Assembly (NCBI GenBank): GCA_946055775.1
Contig: CAMGHE010000003.1
Location: 1-41,085 of the forward strand
Origin: an uncultured Bacteroidales bacterium
Lineage (GTDB): Bacteria; Bacteroidota; Bacteroidia; Bacteroidales; Bacteroidaceae
DNA length: 41,085 nt
Direction of reading: 5' to 3'
The stretch's first letter is position 1. Each line of letters opens with the position of its first letter. Positions 6,795 to 14,013 of the stretch are shown here, piece by piece. The notes beneath the pieces are model-generated. The model was not told the DNA's origin. It saw nothing but the letters and a program-made list of their open reading frames with translations, and ran no database searches. Both the position numbers and the translations under genes were made by a program.

Positions 6795-6945
6795 GCCGTG
6801 TCAAACTTTTGACATGCCGTGTCAAATTGTTGACATGCCGTGTCGATTTTTTGACATGGGCGACTGATTTTTCAGTTCGGGCGATAGAATTTTCTAAAGC
6901 CTGTGCCAAATTTTCGTCACGCCGTGCCAAATTTTTGTCACGGGC
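6795..6945. repeat. Array of seven 21-bp palindromic units
   Basis: Tandem units with consensus gccgtgtcaaattttTGACAT start at 6795, 6816 and 6837 (exactly 21 bp apart), then degenerate units at about 6858 and 6879, then two units of the form gccaaatttt.gtcac at about 6900 and 6921. Each unit is an imperfect palindrome (tgtcaaa...tttgaca). Spacing of two helical turns suggests phased protein binding or a stack of alternative hairpins. The same unit recurs at 27272-27340. Confidence 0.75.
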
Positions 6946-6958
6946 TACCGGCGACTGT

Positions 6959-9900
6959 TCAGAAGGGCACCTCCCCAGCGGGCTTCGCGAAGAGTTCGCC
7001 CTGCTTGGGCGCTGGCGCCTTCGGCGGCTGCGTGTCCTGCCCTGCCTCGTCGCCCGGTGCCGCAATGGTGGATGCCTCCAGGCTGATGCCGTACTTCTCC
7101 CGGACGATTTCGTAGTCGATGGCCAAAGCCCGCGTCACGCGATAGACGGGGCGCGGTACGCCGGAGGCATCTGCCCGCAACTCCTCGACGCTCCCGATGA
7201 ACGACTTAAAGCGCACGGCCTTGACGGAGCCGAGGAAGGCGCTGTCGTGCTTGATATACTCGCGCAGGGCATCGTCGGGGATGACGTTGTCGCCGGCCTT
7301 GCGGGCGGCTTCCTTGTACAGGTTGAACACGCGGGAGATATTGACCAGCAGCACGGGGTGCGGCGTGGCGAAGGTGCGCTCTATCGTCTCGCTCTTGAAC
7401 GTGGTGTAGTTCTTTAAGAGATAGTCTCCGCGCTCCATCAACGTGCCGCTGTCGCGGAGGAACATGAAAGTCCGCCAGAAGTGGGCCAGTTCGTTGCTGT
7501 TTCCGCTCAATTCATTCTGCCGCTTCATGTACCGCAGGCAGAGGGCATAGACCTCCTCGAAGGTGAAGGGGAAATCCAGTCGGCCTTCCAGACTGCGGAA
7601 GACGGCGAGCATCTTTGCCCAGTTCTCCAGGATTCGCGTCTCGACGTCGCCGCCGGTGTCGTCCTGCATACGGCGGGCGATTTCTGCGTAGCGTCCAGCG
7701 AAGCCGGTCTGCACCTTCGGGCGCTGCTCGAGGGCCTCGATGGTGTAGCGGGTGCAACCCAGTTTCTGTATCTCGACAAGGTCGGTGAGCCGCGACTTCT
7801 CTTCTGTCGAGAAGTGGTCCTTGGTAAACATGAGAAATATGCAACGATGGAAGAGGGCGATGTCTGCCGTCGGCATTTCCTGACCGCTGACGATGACGCC
7901 GCTCTTCACGCCCGTCATCTTGCGCTCCTTAAAGTCGTTGCCGCCCATCTTCGTGCGGCCCACGCCGTCGTACGTGCCTTTGAGAAATTCCACAATCTGA
8001 GGGCGTATGCTGTTTTTGTATTCGTCGAAGTGGACCAAGGCATTTGCTGAGTAGCCCACATCATCGTTTAGCGCTGCCATCGTGGCGTTCTGCAGGTTGG
8101 GCGGGAAGTTGCCTGTAACGAAGAAGGTCATTAACTGTGAGCCGAGGTAACTCTTACCCGTTCCCTTCGGACCGAAGAGGTTAAGCAAAGGGAAGGAACG
8201 GGTTTGCCCGGCCACGATGTCGCGGAACAATGAGGCAAGCCAATAGAGCAGGCCCACGCGGCCGTTGTCGCCCCATACATCGACGAACTTCTGCATGTAC
8301 TCTCCAAAGCGCAGCGTGCCGAGCGTGCGGTGGTGGAAGCGGCGCTCGCGTTCGTAACTCCCGCCCTCTGTGCTGCCGTCCGCATCGACGGAGGCGGCGG
8401 CTGCCGGGAGGAACCAGCAGCGCGTGGTCTTCGCATCATCCCCTGTGCGGACGATGCCGTATTGGTCGGCCTGGCGGAAAGCGCCGTCGCACCACAGTCC
8501 GTTGCCAAAGGCGTAGAAGCCGGCGGTGTTCCAGCCCATCTTCGTCACGGCGCGGGCTGTGTCGGTGTTGTCGTAGAGATAGGTTTTGAGTTTCACTATT
8601 TCGCTCTCTCCTCCCATCCAGATATAGTTGCCCATCGATTCCAGTCGCTTGCGGAAGCGTTGCAGACTGTTGAGGTCGTCCATATCCAGGCGCAGCAACT
8701 CCTTCACGCCGCCCTTGCCGCTCAGTTCAAAGAGGCGGGCGGGGGTCTCCTCGTCGCGGATATGGAAGAGCGGGCGCAGGGTAAAATTTGACCACTGCAC
8801 CTCGCCGCTGTCCGTGATGCCGTAGTAGCAGCCATGGTCCTCGATGAAGCCGTAGGTGCGCAGATCGACGTCGCCGCGGCGCTGTTTGGCGGCGTCCATT
8901 CTGGCCCAGCGTGCGCGGTTGATGTTGGAGCGCCAAAACTCCTTGCCCTTGCGCAGTTTGACCAGTTCATCGACAATCATTTCCAGACGCGTGTCGTCGG
9001 TCACAAACGAGGCCAGTTCGGCAATCTTACCGATGACCTCACTCTTGGTATTGATATTGCCGTCTTTCTTCCACATCTTCCGCGCCGCCCACGAGACGAA
9101 CTCCTCTTCATTGAGGGTGTCCATCATCTGCGCGTTCTTGAAGTAACTGTCGGGGTCTTGCTTCGTGTTGCCCTCGCCGCAGGCTATCTCGCGCACCGAG
9201 ACGGTGAGGCCAAGTTCCATGGCCGTGCGCCCATTCTTCAGCACGAACCCAATGCCCGTGCCGTAGGCTTCACCGGGCTTCACAGGGTCGGCGTCATTCA
9301 GGAAGCAGACGCACTTGGACGCCTTGGCCAGCATCCGCAGTTGCTCCTTCGTCCACGCACCGCCGAGGGGCGCCGCCGTGTTGTCGAAGCCCACAGCGTG
9401 CAACCGCATCGCGTCGGGCGCACCCTCAACAAGATACCACAGGTCGCGCTTCACGGCCTCGCGCCAGCCGACGTCGATGCCGAAGACCGACGTCGCCTTG
9501 TGGTAGGCGTCGCTCTCGCAGGAGTTGATGTATTTGGCCTCGCTCTGCCCGGAGAGGTCGCGCGCCGTGAAGCCGATGACGCGACGCATACGGTCGCGGA
9601 TAGGGATAACCAGGCGATTCCTATAAAAGTCATAGTACGTGCCCCGCTGCTCATTGCGCTTGACCAAGCCGCAGGCCTCGAGCAGTTCCGGGTTTTCTCC
9701 CTTGGCCAAGGCATGGACGTGGTAGGCATGCCCCGAGGCCGGAGCGAAGCCCATGCCCGCCTCTTCCACATACTCGTTGCCCCACCTGTTGCGGGCGTAA
9801 CTCAGCGCCGTCACTGCGTCAGGATCCGAAGCATCGTGCAGCCGTTCGGCATACCACGCCGCGGCACGGTTGTTCACACCCAGCATGGCCTCCTTGCGCA

Positions 9901-10228
9901 GCCGTGCCTCGCGTTCCTCCGACGATTCACTCTCCTCGTCGATGTCGATGCCGTAGCGCTGCGCCAACTGCCGCACCGCTTCGATGAACGTGACCCCTTC
10001 CTTCTTCATGACGAAGGAAATCACGTCCCCGCCTTCTTGGCACGCCCCGAAGCAGTGCCACGTGCCGCGCGCCGGGTTGACGTGAAAACTTGCCGTCTTC
10101 TCATTGTGAAACGGGCAGCAGCAGACGAACTCGTGGCCGCGGCGGGCCAGTCCGCCCACCGCGTCACCAATTACCTGCACTATGTCGGCGCGGTCGAGCA
10201 CCGCCTCTATCGTTTCTCTCGCAATCAT
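6959..10228 (-). CDS. Primase-helicase fusion for phage replication
   Basis: A 1089-residue protein. N-terminal CHC2 zinc finger: C38, H41, C59, C63 (CPFH...HCFGACQEGGD; the second pair is spaced by three instead of the usual two). A DnaG-type TOPRIM core follows: LVEGAPDAM (E267, D271) and FLNDADP (D311, D313). The C-terminal half has Walker A (FGPKGTGKS, about residue 685), Walker B (LVHFDEYKN, about 730) and a sensor-like GVIVSGQE, fitting an SF3/AAA+ helicase. It would prime and unwind the phage origin. It is the main gene of the early operon; the large size combines two activities often on separate genes. Confidence 0.9.
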   Translation of the reverse strand: MIARETIEAVLDRADIVQVIGDAVGGLARRGHEFVCCCPFHNEKTASFHVNPARGTWHCFGACQEGGDVISFVMKKEGVTFIEAVRQLAQRYGIDIDEESESSEEREARLRKEAMLGVNNRAAAWYAERLHDASDPDAVTALSYARNRWGNEYVEEAGMGFAPASGHAYHVHALAKGENPELLEACGLVKRNEQRGTYYDFYRNRLVIPIRDRMRRVIGFTARDLSGQSEAKYINSCESDAYHKATSVFGIDVGWREAVKRDLWYLVEGAPDAMRLHAVGFDNTAAPLGGAWTKEQLRMLAKASKCVCFLNDADPVKPGEAYGTGIGFVLKNGRTAMELGLTVSVREIACGEGNTKQDPDSYFKNAQMMDTLNEEEFVSWAARKMWKKDGNINTKSEVIGKIAELASFVTDDTRLEMIVDELVKLRKGKEFWRSNINRARWARMDAAKQRRGDVDLRTYGFIEDHGCYYGITDSGEVQWSNFTLRPLFHIRDEETPARLFELSGKGGVKELLRLDMDDLNSLQRFRKRLESMGNYIWMGGESEIVKLKTYLYDNTDTARAVTKMGWNTAGFYAFGNGLWCDGAFRQADQYGIVRTGDDAKTTRCWFLPAAAASVDADGSTEGGSYERERRFHHRTLGTLRFGEYMQKFVDVWGDNGRVGLLYWLASLFRDIVAGQTRSFPLLNLFGPKGTGKSYLGSQLMTFFVTGNFPPNLQNATMAALNDDVGYSANALVHFDEYKNSIRPQIVEFLKGTYDGVGRTKMGGNDFKERKMTGVKSGVIVSGQEMPTADIALFHRCIFLMFTKDHFSTEEKSRLTDLVEIQKLGCTRYTIEALEQRPKVQTGFAGRYAEIARRMQDDTGGDVETRILENWAKMLAVFRSLEGRLDFPFTFEEVYALCLRYMKRQNELSGNSNELAHFWRTFMFLRDSGTLMERGDYLLKNYTTFKSETIERTFATPHPVLLVNISRVFNLYKEAARKAGDNVIPDDALREYIKHDSAFLGSVKAVRFKSFIGSVEELRADASGVPRPVYRVTRALAIDYEIVREKYGISLEASTIAAPGDEAGQDTQPPKAPAPKQGELFAKPAGEVPF

Positions 10229-10317
10229 TTGTCAAGTGTGTTACTTGTCAGAAAATCTACAGCCCTCCAGCCGTGGGGCCCGTGCATTGGGTCAGTTCAT
10301 CCAGCCTCCCATAGGGC

Positions 10318-10575
10318 TTAGAATTGAGACAGGGCGACGTTGACTTTGTCGGCGGCTTCGACAAATTCCAGGATCTTTTCTTTGTCGGTGAGGCCGAACA
10401 TGCCTGCTGCCGCGGCCAGCCTGTTAAGTTGCTCCATCGAGCTGCGCGTGCCAATCGCTTTCATGCGCTCGTTGAGTTCGTCCACGTCCTCGGCGGAAAG
10501 TCCGGTAAATTTCCGTACCAGTTCCTTGGCTTTTTTAAGAGCACGGGCAGACTGCTCTATTGATTTCTTATCCAT
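10318..10575 (-). CDS. Stand-alone fragment homologous to the tape-measure protein
   Basis: An 85-residue protein; the ATG at 10575 (MDKKSIEQ) is preferred over an upstream in-frame ATG. Residues about 10-83 align without gaps to residues about 183-250 of the tape-measure protein at 15999-20183: roughly 45 of 71 positions identical, including LEFVEAADK and NVAL. The DNA is also clearly related (10330-10530 versus 19440-19630). It ends right after the shared segment. It lies in the early operon, between an acidic gene and the primase-helicase, far from all tail genes. A role in interfering with tail assembly or superinfection is inference. Confidence 0.85.
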   Translation of the reverse strand: MDKKSIEQSARALKKAKELVRKFTGLSAEDVDELNERMKAIGTRSSMEQLNRLAAAAGMFGLTDKEKILEFVEAADKVNVALSQF

Positions 10576-10617
10576 AGTTCTTCGACGTCTTTTAGTGATG
10601 CCGCCTATCAGCGGCAA

Positions 10618-10980
10618 TCAGTTTTCGTGCTCTCCGCGCTCGGATTCCCGCTTTTTCTCCGCCTCTATAATGCCATTGACCATCTTGAAAAGGAGTTGCT
10701 TGCACAAGTCGCTCGAACCATCTACAATGGCGTACCGGCTCTTTTCTAAGCTTATGCCGAACACTATCGAGTATCCTTCACCCATGTCCGACAGCATATC
10801 CTTCACAGCAACCGCGAAGCCCCTTACCTCACGGGCTAACTCATCAAATGGGTCGTCGTTGCTGGTCTTTTTCTCCGGCTCGTTGGGAATCTCGTCCACC
10901 ATCTGTTCTACCTGCTCCTCGGGAATGTCTGCCACCTGTTCAAGCATGTCGTTTACCCAGCGTTTTTCTTCGTTTGTCAT
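10618..10980 (-). CDS. Acidic hypothetical protein, early operon
   Basis: A 120-residue protein, strongly acidic in its first half (repeated Glu/Asp around residues 15-45) and basic near the C-terminus. I recognise no domain. Third gene downstream of the early promoter; 42 bases separate its stop from the start of the tape-measure-like fragment, so the two are likely translated from one message. Small acidic early proteins can be DNA mimics or host-takeover factors, but nothing specific supports that here. Confidence 0.7.
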   Translation of the reverse strand: MTNEEKRWVNDMLEQVADIPEEQVEQMVDEIPNEPEKKTSNDDPFDELAREVRGFAVAVKDMLSDMGEGYSIVFGISLEKSRYAIVDGSSDLCKQLLFKMVNGIIEAEKKRESERGEHEN

Positions 10981-11056
10981 GATGTTGTATGTTTTAGGTT
11001 ATTACTTATTCGCGAGCCTACGCCCGTCCTTTTGATTTCTCTGGTTATTTCCGGGA

Positions 11057-11302
11057 CTATTTACCAGACCGCTTGTGCCCGTCCTCTACACGGTCATCGA
11101 CCAGTCTGCGCAGGCATTCAAGTTTGCCGTCTTTCATCCATCTGAGGGCAAGCCAGACGGCAGCGCCCATAACCGCCAGACTGGCTGCTTTAACGCCCAG
11201 CGTGGCAATGTCGTTCCCCGCTACCTCAGCAACGCCCAGAGCGCCGCCGGCCACAAGCGAGCATTCTACAATGATAGTGCGTCCAAGTTCTTTCGCGTTC
11301 AT
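11057..11302 (-). CDS. Small membrane protein, early operon
   Basis: An 81-residue protein with two hydrophobic stretches: about residues 9-28 (IIVECSLVAGGALGVAEVAG) and 33-53 (LGVKAASLAVMGAAVWLALRW). A charged cytosolic-type tail follows (DDRVEDGHKRSGK). It lies directly after the first early gene and before the acidic protein. Placement in an early operon makes a superinfection-exclusion or membrane-anchoring role possible, but a hydrophobic protein of unknown use is all the sequence shows. Confidence 0.7.
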   Translation of the reverse strand: MNAKELGRTIIVECSLVAGGALGVAEVAGNDIATLGVKAASLAVMGAAVWLALRWMKDGKLECLRRLVDDRVEDGHKRSGK

Positions 11303-11331
11303 AGTTTCAATTGTTAGCGTTCGACAAAATG

Positions 11332-11523
11332 TTAGGCTTCTCTTTTTACAGCGACCAGCCCCGCGCTGCGGTCCGTATTCGTCACGAACTTTCTACCGTT
11401 GACCAACCCGAGGTTGCAGGCCAGCGTTCTAACAGAAAACGTGCTGGAGATAGGGAACGTGCACACGTCACCAATGGACAATCCCAGTATCGTAGCGCTG
11501 ATGTTGATTTTTTCTGTGGTCAT
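11332..11523 (-). CDS. Small early regulator-like protein, divergent to the repressor
   Basis: A 63-residue protein; the start is set at ATG 11523 (MTTEKINI), as further upstream the frame enters the promoter. It carries a helix-then-beta pattern (FSVRTLACNLGLVNGRKFVTNTDR) resembling small DNA-binding phage proteins, with Arg/Lys-rich strands. It is transcribed divergently from the CI-like repressor, so by position it is a Cro- or excisionase-type candidate and the first gene of the early operon. The family assignment is not certain. Confidence 0.7.
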   Translation of the reverse strand: MTTEKINISATILGLSIGDVCTFPISSTFSVRTLACNLGLVNGRKFVTNTDRSAGLVAVKREA

Positions 11524-11561
11524 AACGATTTTATTTATTTGTTTATTTATATATTGCACGG

Positions 11562-11586
11562 CAAAGGTACTCGTTTTGAGAATACC
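11562..11586 (-). promoter_or_regulatory. Early promoter with overlapping palindromic operator
   Basis: Read on the minus strand, TACCTTTG at 11569-11562 is a perfect TAnnTTTG box, with TTG about 20 bases upstream. The 21-bp palindrome at 11566-11586 (half-sites GGTAcTC and GAaTACC) covers the box. A CI-like repressor bound there would block the early operon. The leader to the ATG at 11523 is AT-rich (repeats of ttattta). Confidence 0.6.
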
Positions 11587-11617
11587 AAACAAGCATTTTA
11601 AGTAATTTTTTCGCGTT

Positions 11618-12010
11618 ATGAATAAAAAAGAAAGACTTGAGACCTTAATCAATTATTATACAGACGGGAACAAATCAAAGTTTTCTGCCTTGTTAGGCGT
11701 TAAGCCTCAGACAATAAATACTTGGCTTACTCGCGACACCTTTGATGCAGATTTGATTTACTCGAAGTGCGAGTGCTTATCAGGAGACTGGCTACTCAGC
11801 GGAGAAGGGGAAATGCTAAAGGTAAGCACTCCATCTGACAAGCCATCTGTCGTAAGCACCATCCATGCCAGGCAGAGCGAGGTGAGCGTGACCCAGACGA
11901 ACGGCGCCTGCCAGTCTGAACTCGTCGCCCACCTCAAATCCCTCCTTGAAGAAAAGGAGCGCACCATACAGGTGCAACAGCAGTTAATCGACGCCCTGCG
12001 CAAGCCATGA
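11618..12010 (+). CDS. CI-like phage repressor
   Basis: A 130-residue protein. Residues 3-60 match the CI-repressor type HTH: FSALLGVKPQTINTWLTRD followed by YSKCECLSGDWLLSGEGEM, a hallmark ending of this domain. The C-terminal third is a Glu/Gln-rich helix (residues 100-127) likely to be a coiled coil for oligomerisation; there is no LexA-type self-cleavage peptidase domain, so induction must act in another way. Divergent from the early operon and sharing its 94-bp control region. It is probably the lysogeny master switch. Confidence 0.85.
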   Translation: MNKKERLETLINYYTDGNKSKFSALLGVKPQTINTWLTRDTFDADLIYSKCECLSGDWLLSGEGEMLKVSTPSDKPSVVSTIHARQSEVSVTQTNGACQSELVAHLKSLLEEKERTIQVQQQLIDALRKP

Positions 12011-12051
12011 GGAGAAGCAATGTTCTCCTCGCGCGCACGCGAGAAAACACT

Positions 12052-12260
12052 GACTACAATGACTACATTTTACTACGTCCTGTAAATCAATATGTTGGCT
12101 GACTACAAAAATTGCATTTGTAGTCAGGGGTCTGACTACAACCCCAAATTTGTAGTCATTTGTAGTCACCCTAACTACACGCTGACTACAAAAATCACGC
12201 TTGTAACGTATTGATATACTATTATTTACAAATTTGTAGTCAATTGTAGTCATTGTAGTC
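12052..12260. repeat. Iteron-like array of GACTACA / TGTAGTC
   Basis: Eleven exact 7-bp sites lie in 209 bp: GACTACA at 12052, 12061, 12101, 12134, 12184 and TGTAGTC at 12119, 12151, 12161, 12235, 12245, 12254, with a variant at 12174. Groups are spaced 9-10 bp apart (one helical turn). The left part has mostly one orientation and the right part the other. The sequence is AT-rich around the sites. This fits a replication origin bound by an initiator, or a multi-operator. Confidence 0.75.
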
Positions 12261-12265
12261 AGGCA

Positions 12266-12800
12266 AAATCGACTTTTACCTAAAACCACCACCCAAATTT
12301 AGGAAGATTTGCGACATAAATTCCATTTTTCCCCAGCCCCCCATCCATCAAGGCCAAGGCAGTCCTCAGAAAATCGTCCGCCCAGGATAAAAAATGCCTC
12401 CTCTTCTCCATGCCCATCCTCCCCAAATCTCCGTATGTATTACCTATGTATTACCCACCCACTTCTTATAATACACAAATGATTCATTTCCCGACTTTTA
12501 ATAAAGCCCCGTTCCGCTCCCAAGCGGATCACAGAAAGGGTTGGCGCGTAGATTACGCGCCAGCCCTTGGTGTTGCCTATACCCAACTTTGCAGAAAATT
12601 ACGCGCGCGGGAAATGCTTGTTTTTCAGGTGTTTTCTTGCGCGTTAGGCGTTTTAAGAGGCCATAAGGGTTGGGCAAACCGAATGTCCCGGGATGGTCCT
12701 GAACACTTCTGCGGGCGGTTATTGTATGACCAATGTATTACCAAGGGAAAATGTATGACCCACATGTATTACTACACCAATCTAAAACTGAAATCACACA
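12266..12800. other. Intergenic region upstream of the integrase with candidate attP arms
   Basis: No gene. It holds direct repeats ATGTATTACC / ATGTATGACC at 12434-12444 and 12445-12455 (tandem), then 12723-12731, 12733-12742, 12751-12760 and 12764-12772. Between the two groups lies a 15-bp inverted repeat (ggg.tggcgcgta, loop gat, tacgcgcca.ccc; 12536-12568). Two clusters of one motif flanking a palindromic centre, next to an integrase gene, is the layout expected of attP arm-type sites. A near-consensus promoter box (CAACTTTG, 12584-12591) would give a 200-nt leader for int. The actual att core cannot be identified without a host junction. Confidence 0.4.
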
Positions 12801-13967
12801 ATGAGCAGCACTATTGATAGACTGACCGTGGCCTTCGTGCACGGTAGAAAAGAAAAAGGCAAAGGGAAGGCGGAAGGTAGAATCGAGTTGCGCCTCACGT
12901 TGTCGAGGCAACAAAAGTATATCAGCACGGGCATCCGATGCAAGTGGGACGAGTGGGACGGCGAGAGGGTGCGCCAGAGAGCGGACGCACCTGAACTGAA
13001 CAACCTACTTGCCGACCTCATGAGGAATGTGCGTGAGATTGAGCAGGAGTTGCGGCTGCGCTCGATGCTTTCCCTCGACAATATCCAGGCGCGATTGGAG
13101 CAGCGCAAGTCCAGCGCGAGCCTTGACATCTGGACGTTCTTCGATGAGCGAATAGCGGTAAGAAGTTATGGGAAGGGCAAAACGACGCACATTCGATACC
13201 GCCACGCAGTGGACGCTCTTAGAGCGGTCTGTCCCATTCGCTGGGTTGACCAAATGAAAGCAGCGGACATCGTGCAGTACGACCGGAGCCTTCTCGCTGC
13301 GGGACTTCAAGAATCGACGCGGTGGCACAATTACCACCGCCAAATCCGCGCCCTGATGAGTGATGCTGTGAAGGCCGGGCTGATTCGGCGCAACCCTTAC
13401 GACGAAGGCGTAGTGCATCGTCCGAAAGAGGAGAGCGGGAAAGCGTTGGAGCGCTGCCTCACGATGGAGGAACTGGATAGGATTGTGAAGGCTGACCTCG
13501 GCAGCGCCTATCTCTCACGAGCTCGCGACCTTTTCCTCTTCCAGATATACACCTGCATGGGCTATGCCGACCTCGAGGCCTTCGACCCCACGAACGTGCA
13601 GGAGTTCGATGGAAGGCTGGTCTATTCCTCGAGACGGCACAAGACCGGGGAGAAGTTCACCTTTCTTATCCTTTCGGAAGCGGAAGCCATTCTGAGAAAG
13701 TACGAGTGGCGCCTTCCTAAAATCAGCAATCAGAAGTACAACGTGTATTTGAAGGCGGTGGCCGATATTGCACAGGTTAGAAAGCCTATCTCCTCGCACT
13801 GGGCACGCCACACCGGCGCTACCATACTCCTCAATGCCGGCGTACCTATGGACATCGTCGCGCGTGTGCTTGGGCACTCCAACAGCGAGATAACGCGGAA
13901 GGTCTATGCCAAACTGCTCGACGAGACTGTAGCACGCGAGATGCTGAGGATAGAAAGTCATATTTAG
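12801..13967 (+). CDS. int: Tyrosine recombinase (phage integrase)
   Basis: A 388-residue site-specific recombinase. It has an arm-binding beta domain at the N-terminus (RIELRLTLSRQQKYISTGIR), a SAM-like core-binding domain (residues 105-205) and a catalytic domain with K near 280 (RRHKTGEKF), HWARHTG (H333, R336), VLGHSN and the nucleophile Tyr in KVYAKL (about 368). The usual first catalytic Arg is missing: the motif reads IYTCMGYADL, as in IntDOT-type Bacteroidetes recombinases. It should integrate the phage into the host chromosome and is closely followed by a strong hairpin. Confidence 0.93.
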   Translation: MSSTIDRLTVAFVHGRKEKGKGKAEGRIELRLTLSRQQKYISTGIRCKWDEWDGERVRQRADAPELNNLLADLMRNVREIEQELRLRSMLSLDNIQARLEQRKSSASLDIWTFFDERIAVRSYGKGKTTHIRYRHAVDALRAVCPIRWVDQMKAADIVQYDRSLLAAGLQESTRWHNYHRQIRALMSDAVKAGLIRRNPYDEGVVHRPKEESGKALERCLTMEELDRIVKADLGSAYLSRARDLFLFQIYTCMGYADLEAFDPTNVQEFDGRLVYSSRRHKTGEKFTFLILSEAEAILRKYEWRLPKISNQKYNVYLKAVADIAQVRKPISSHWARHTGATILLNAGVPMDIVARVLGHSNSEITRKVYAKLLDETVAREMLRIESHI

Positions 13968-13974
13968 AAAACAA

Positions 13975-14009
13975 GGCGGCGCGCTCCTGTGGCAAGGGAG
14001 CGCGCCGCC
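13975..14009. terminator. Bidirectional hairpin between integrase and late genes
   Basis: Perfect 13-bp stem (ggcggcgcgctcc / ggagcgcgccgcc) with a 9-base loop, between the integrase stop (13967) and the stop of the last minus-strand late gene (14014). No T-run follows on either side, but its place between convergent genes argues for a terminator or a transcript-stabilising structure. Confidence 0.7.
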
Positions 14010-14013
14010 GTCG

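Noticed and set aside
6795-6945. CRISPR array
   Set aside because: Repeats are directly adjacent without unique spacers, are palindromic, and no cas genes are present.
3584-10321. Long plus-strand open frames, e.g. 3584-4810 and 8834-10321
   Set aside because: They lie antisense to terL and the primase-helicase, whose protein motifs are unmistakable; in high-GC DNA such mirror frames are common.
12801-13967. Mu-like transposable phage
   Set aside because: A tyrosine integrase is present and no transposase or MuB-like ATPase was found.
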